DNA of 8,797 nucleotides from Gemmatimonadaceae bacterium (GTDB lineage: Bacteria; Gemmatimonadota; Gemmatimonadetes; Gemmatimonadales; Gemmatimonadaceae): NCBI GenBank assembly GCA_019689955.1, contig JADGGM010000085.1:1-8797 (forward strand). The letters run 5' to 3'. This document shows positions 7,691 to 8,797 of the stretch, one piece after another; within the stretch, counting starts at the first letter, position 1, and every line of letters begins with the position of its first letter. The position numbers were made by a program, and so were the translations under genes. The notes under the pieces were generated by a model. It saw only the letters and a program-made list of their open reading frames with translations, was not told the DNA's origin and searched no databases.

Positions 7691-8731
7691 ATGATCCGCG
7701 TCTTCGTCGCCGGCGATGCGGGGCTCATCCGGAAGCCGATCACGCGGGAGCTCTCGCGCCACGCGGACATCGAGGTCGTCGGCGCATCGGCCGATCCGGA
7801 GGCGGCGCTGGAGCGTATCGGCGCGCTGCGGCCGGACGTGGTCGCGCTGGAGATCGAGCTTCCTCGCCTCGATCCGCTCGCCTTCCTCGAGCAGGTCATG
7901 AAGCGCCACCCGGTCCCCGTGGTGGCGGTGAGCCCTCCCACGCCGCGCGGCGGGGAGAACGCCGTTCGCGCGCTGGCGCTCGGCGCGCTGGATCTCGTGG
8001 TCACGCCGGGATCGGGCGGCGCGCCGTCGGACCATGAGCTGATCCACGCGGTGCGCGCCGCGGCCGCGGTGCGGCGTGGGACGCTGCGCCGCATCGCCGC
8101 GGGGCCGACCGCGCGGCTGAGCGAGCCGCGTCTTTCCTTCGAGGCAGCGGCGTACGTGATCGCCGTGGGCGCGTCGACCGGCGGGACGCAGGCGGTGGAC
8201 GCGGTGGTGGGGGCGCTCCCGGCGAACGCGCCGGGGACGGTGCTCGTCCAGCACCTGCCCGCGCCCTTCGTGCCCGCGTTCGTGAAGCGGCTGGACGCGA
8301 TCGCGGCGATGCAGGTGCGCCTGGCGTGCGACGGGGACCCGGTGAGCCAGGGGGTGGTGCTCGTGGCCCCCGGGGGGAAGGACATGGTGGTGCGGCGCGA
8401 GGGGGCGCGGTGCGTGATCCGATTCGTGCGGAGCGATCCGGTGCGGCAGCACCGGCCGAGCGTGAACGCGCTGTTCGAGTCGGTGGCGGAGAGCGCGGGG
8501 CGGAACGCGGTGGGGGTCCTCCTCACCGGGATGGGGACCGACGGCGCGCGTGGGCTCCTCGCCATGCGAGGGGCGGGGGCGCGCACCTTCGTACAGGATG
8601 AGGAGAGCTGCGTGGTATTCGGGATGCCCGGGGAAGCGCTGCGCATCGGCGCAGCGACCGAAGCGGTCCCGCTCAGGGAGCTGGCGAGCCGCGTGCTGCA
8701 GTCGGTGCGCCCGGGGAAAGCCCGGCGCTGA
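7691..8731 (+). CDS. cheB: CheB-type protein-glutamate methylesterase with degenerate receiver domain
   Basis: The 346-residue length equals that of classical CheB (about 350). The C-terminal esterase domain (about 155-340) is intact: Ser162 in GASTGG, His188 in VQHLP and Asp284 in GMGTDGARGL match the known Ser-His-Asp triad. Family role: it removes methyl groups from, or deamidates, chemoreceptors during adaptation. The N-terminal receiver (about 1-125) keeps the fold (RPDVVALEIELP, GALDLVVTP) but not the chemistry. The phosphoacceptor Asp is Glu54, the first acidic-pocket residue is Gly8 (Asp9 remains), and the conserved Lys is Thr105. It should therefore not accept phosphate from CheA in the usual way; Glu may mimic the active state (inference). 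The gene begins 48 bases after the chemoreceptor gene with no terminator between, so that receptor is its likely substrate. The ATG at 7691 has only a weak ribosome site. Confidence 0.93.
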   Translation: MIRVFVAGDAGLIRKPITRELSRHADIEVVGASADPEAALERIGALRPDVVALEIELPRLDPLAFLEQVMKRHPVPVVAVSPPTPRGGENAVRALALGALDLVVTPGSGGAPSDHELIHAVRAAAAVRRGTLRRIAAGPTARLSEPRLSFEAAAYVIAVGASTGGTQAVDAVVGALPANAPGTVLVQHLPAPFVPAFVKRLDAIAAMQVRLACDGDPVSQGVVLVAPGGKDMVVRREGARCVIRFVRSDPVRQHRPSVNALFESVAESAGRNAVGVLLTGMGTDGARGLLAMRGAGARTFVQDEESCVVFGMPGEALRIGAATEAVPLRELASRVLQSVRPGKARR

Positions 8732-8771
8732 GCGCGGGCGGGGGGAGACTGGAGCGGGGGAGTGCCACGGG

Positions 8772-8797
8772 GCCCGATGTCGCGCGCGACATCGGGC
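8772..8797 (+). terminator. Perfect 26-base palindrome after cheB, candidate terminator
   Basis: GCCCGATGTCGCG is followed directly by its exact reverse complement CGCGACATCGGGC, 41 bases after the cheB stop. As RNA it folds into an 11-bp stem with a small loop, which fits the end of the chemosensory transcription unit. The window stops at the last base of the palindrome, so a following T-run cannot be seen. A protein-binding site or dispersed repeat is also possible. Confidence 0.55.

Noticed and set aside
1244..8646. Long open frames on the minus strand (for example about 1244-2692, 2170-3819, 5813-8452 and 7387-8646).
   Set aside because: They lie antisense to clearly recognised genes, have Arg/Ala/Pro/His-rich low-complexity translations, and show no family motifs. 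At this GC content stop codons are rare in all frames, so such shadows are expected.
1..8797. CRISPR arrays, insertion sequences, tRNA or rRNA genes, phage or defence genes.
   Set aside because: No regularly spaced repeats, transposase motifs, terminal inverted repeats or tRNA-like cloverleaf sequences were seen; the window is filled by the listed genes.

Overview
This is a very GC-rich window in which every supported gene lies on the + strand. The genes are nitrogen-assimilation genes followed by a chemosensory gene set. Codons end mostly in G or C, GTG and TTG starts occur, and two proteins carry lipoprotein signal peptides while one is an inner-membrane chemoreceptor. This points to a free-living, probably motile, high-GC bacterium with a Gram-negative type envelope. 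A soil lineage such as Gemmatimonadota would fit, but that placement is a guess; nothing here identifies the taxon directly.

Layout. Positions 1-1497 hold the C-terminal part of the glutamate synthase large subunit (gltB, cut by the window edge). It overlaps the complete small subunit gene gltD (1388-2869); together the two subunits make glutamate from glutamine and 2-oxoglutarate. Next is a 281-base gap unlike its surroundings. Its first ~130 bases are AT-rich and carry repeated TTTTGCA elements spaced close to whole helical turns, then a good sigma-70-type promoter (TTGACA, 17 bases, TAGTTT). The rest is a GC-rich leader able to form four consecutive hairpins. This promoter leads into a P-II family signal protein gene (3151-3549) whose T-loop lacks the Tyr-51 modification site.

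From 3647 to 8731 there is a compact cluster: two tandemly duplicated substrate-binding lipoproteins of the branched-chain amino acid/Leu-Ile-Val binding family, a methyl-accepting chemotaxis protein whose start overlaps the second lipoprotein's stop, and a CheB-type methylesterase. No permease or ATPase genes accompany the binding proteins. The simplest reading is that they present ligands to the chemoreceptor rather than to a transporter. The CheB has an intact esterase triad, but its receiver domain has Glu where the phosphoacceptor Asp should be and lacks other receiver hallmarks. A perfect 26-base palindrome at the right-hand edge could be the terminator.

How the genes may work together (inference): the P-II gene and the four chemosensory genes could be one transcription unit from the 2970-2998 promoter, since no terminator was found between them. 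That would join nitrogen status (GltBD, P-II) to taxis toward an amino-acid-like ligand. The two degenerate regulators, P-II without its uridylylation tyrosine and CheB without its phosphorylation aspartate, are the most unusual points in the window.
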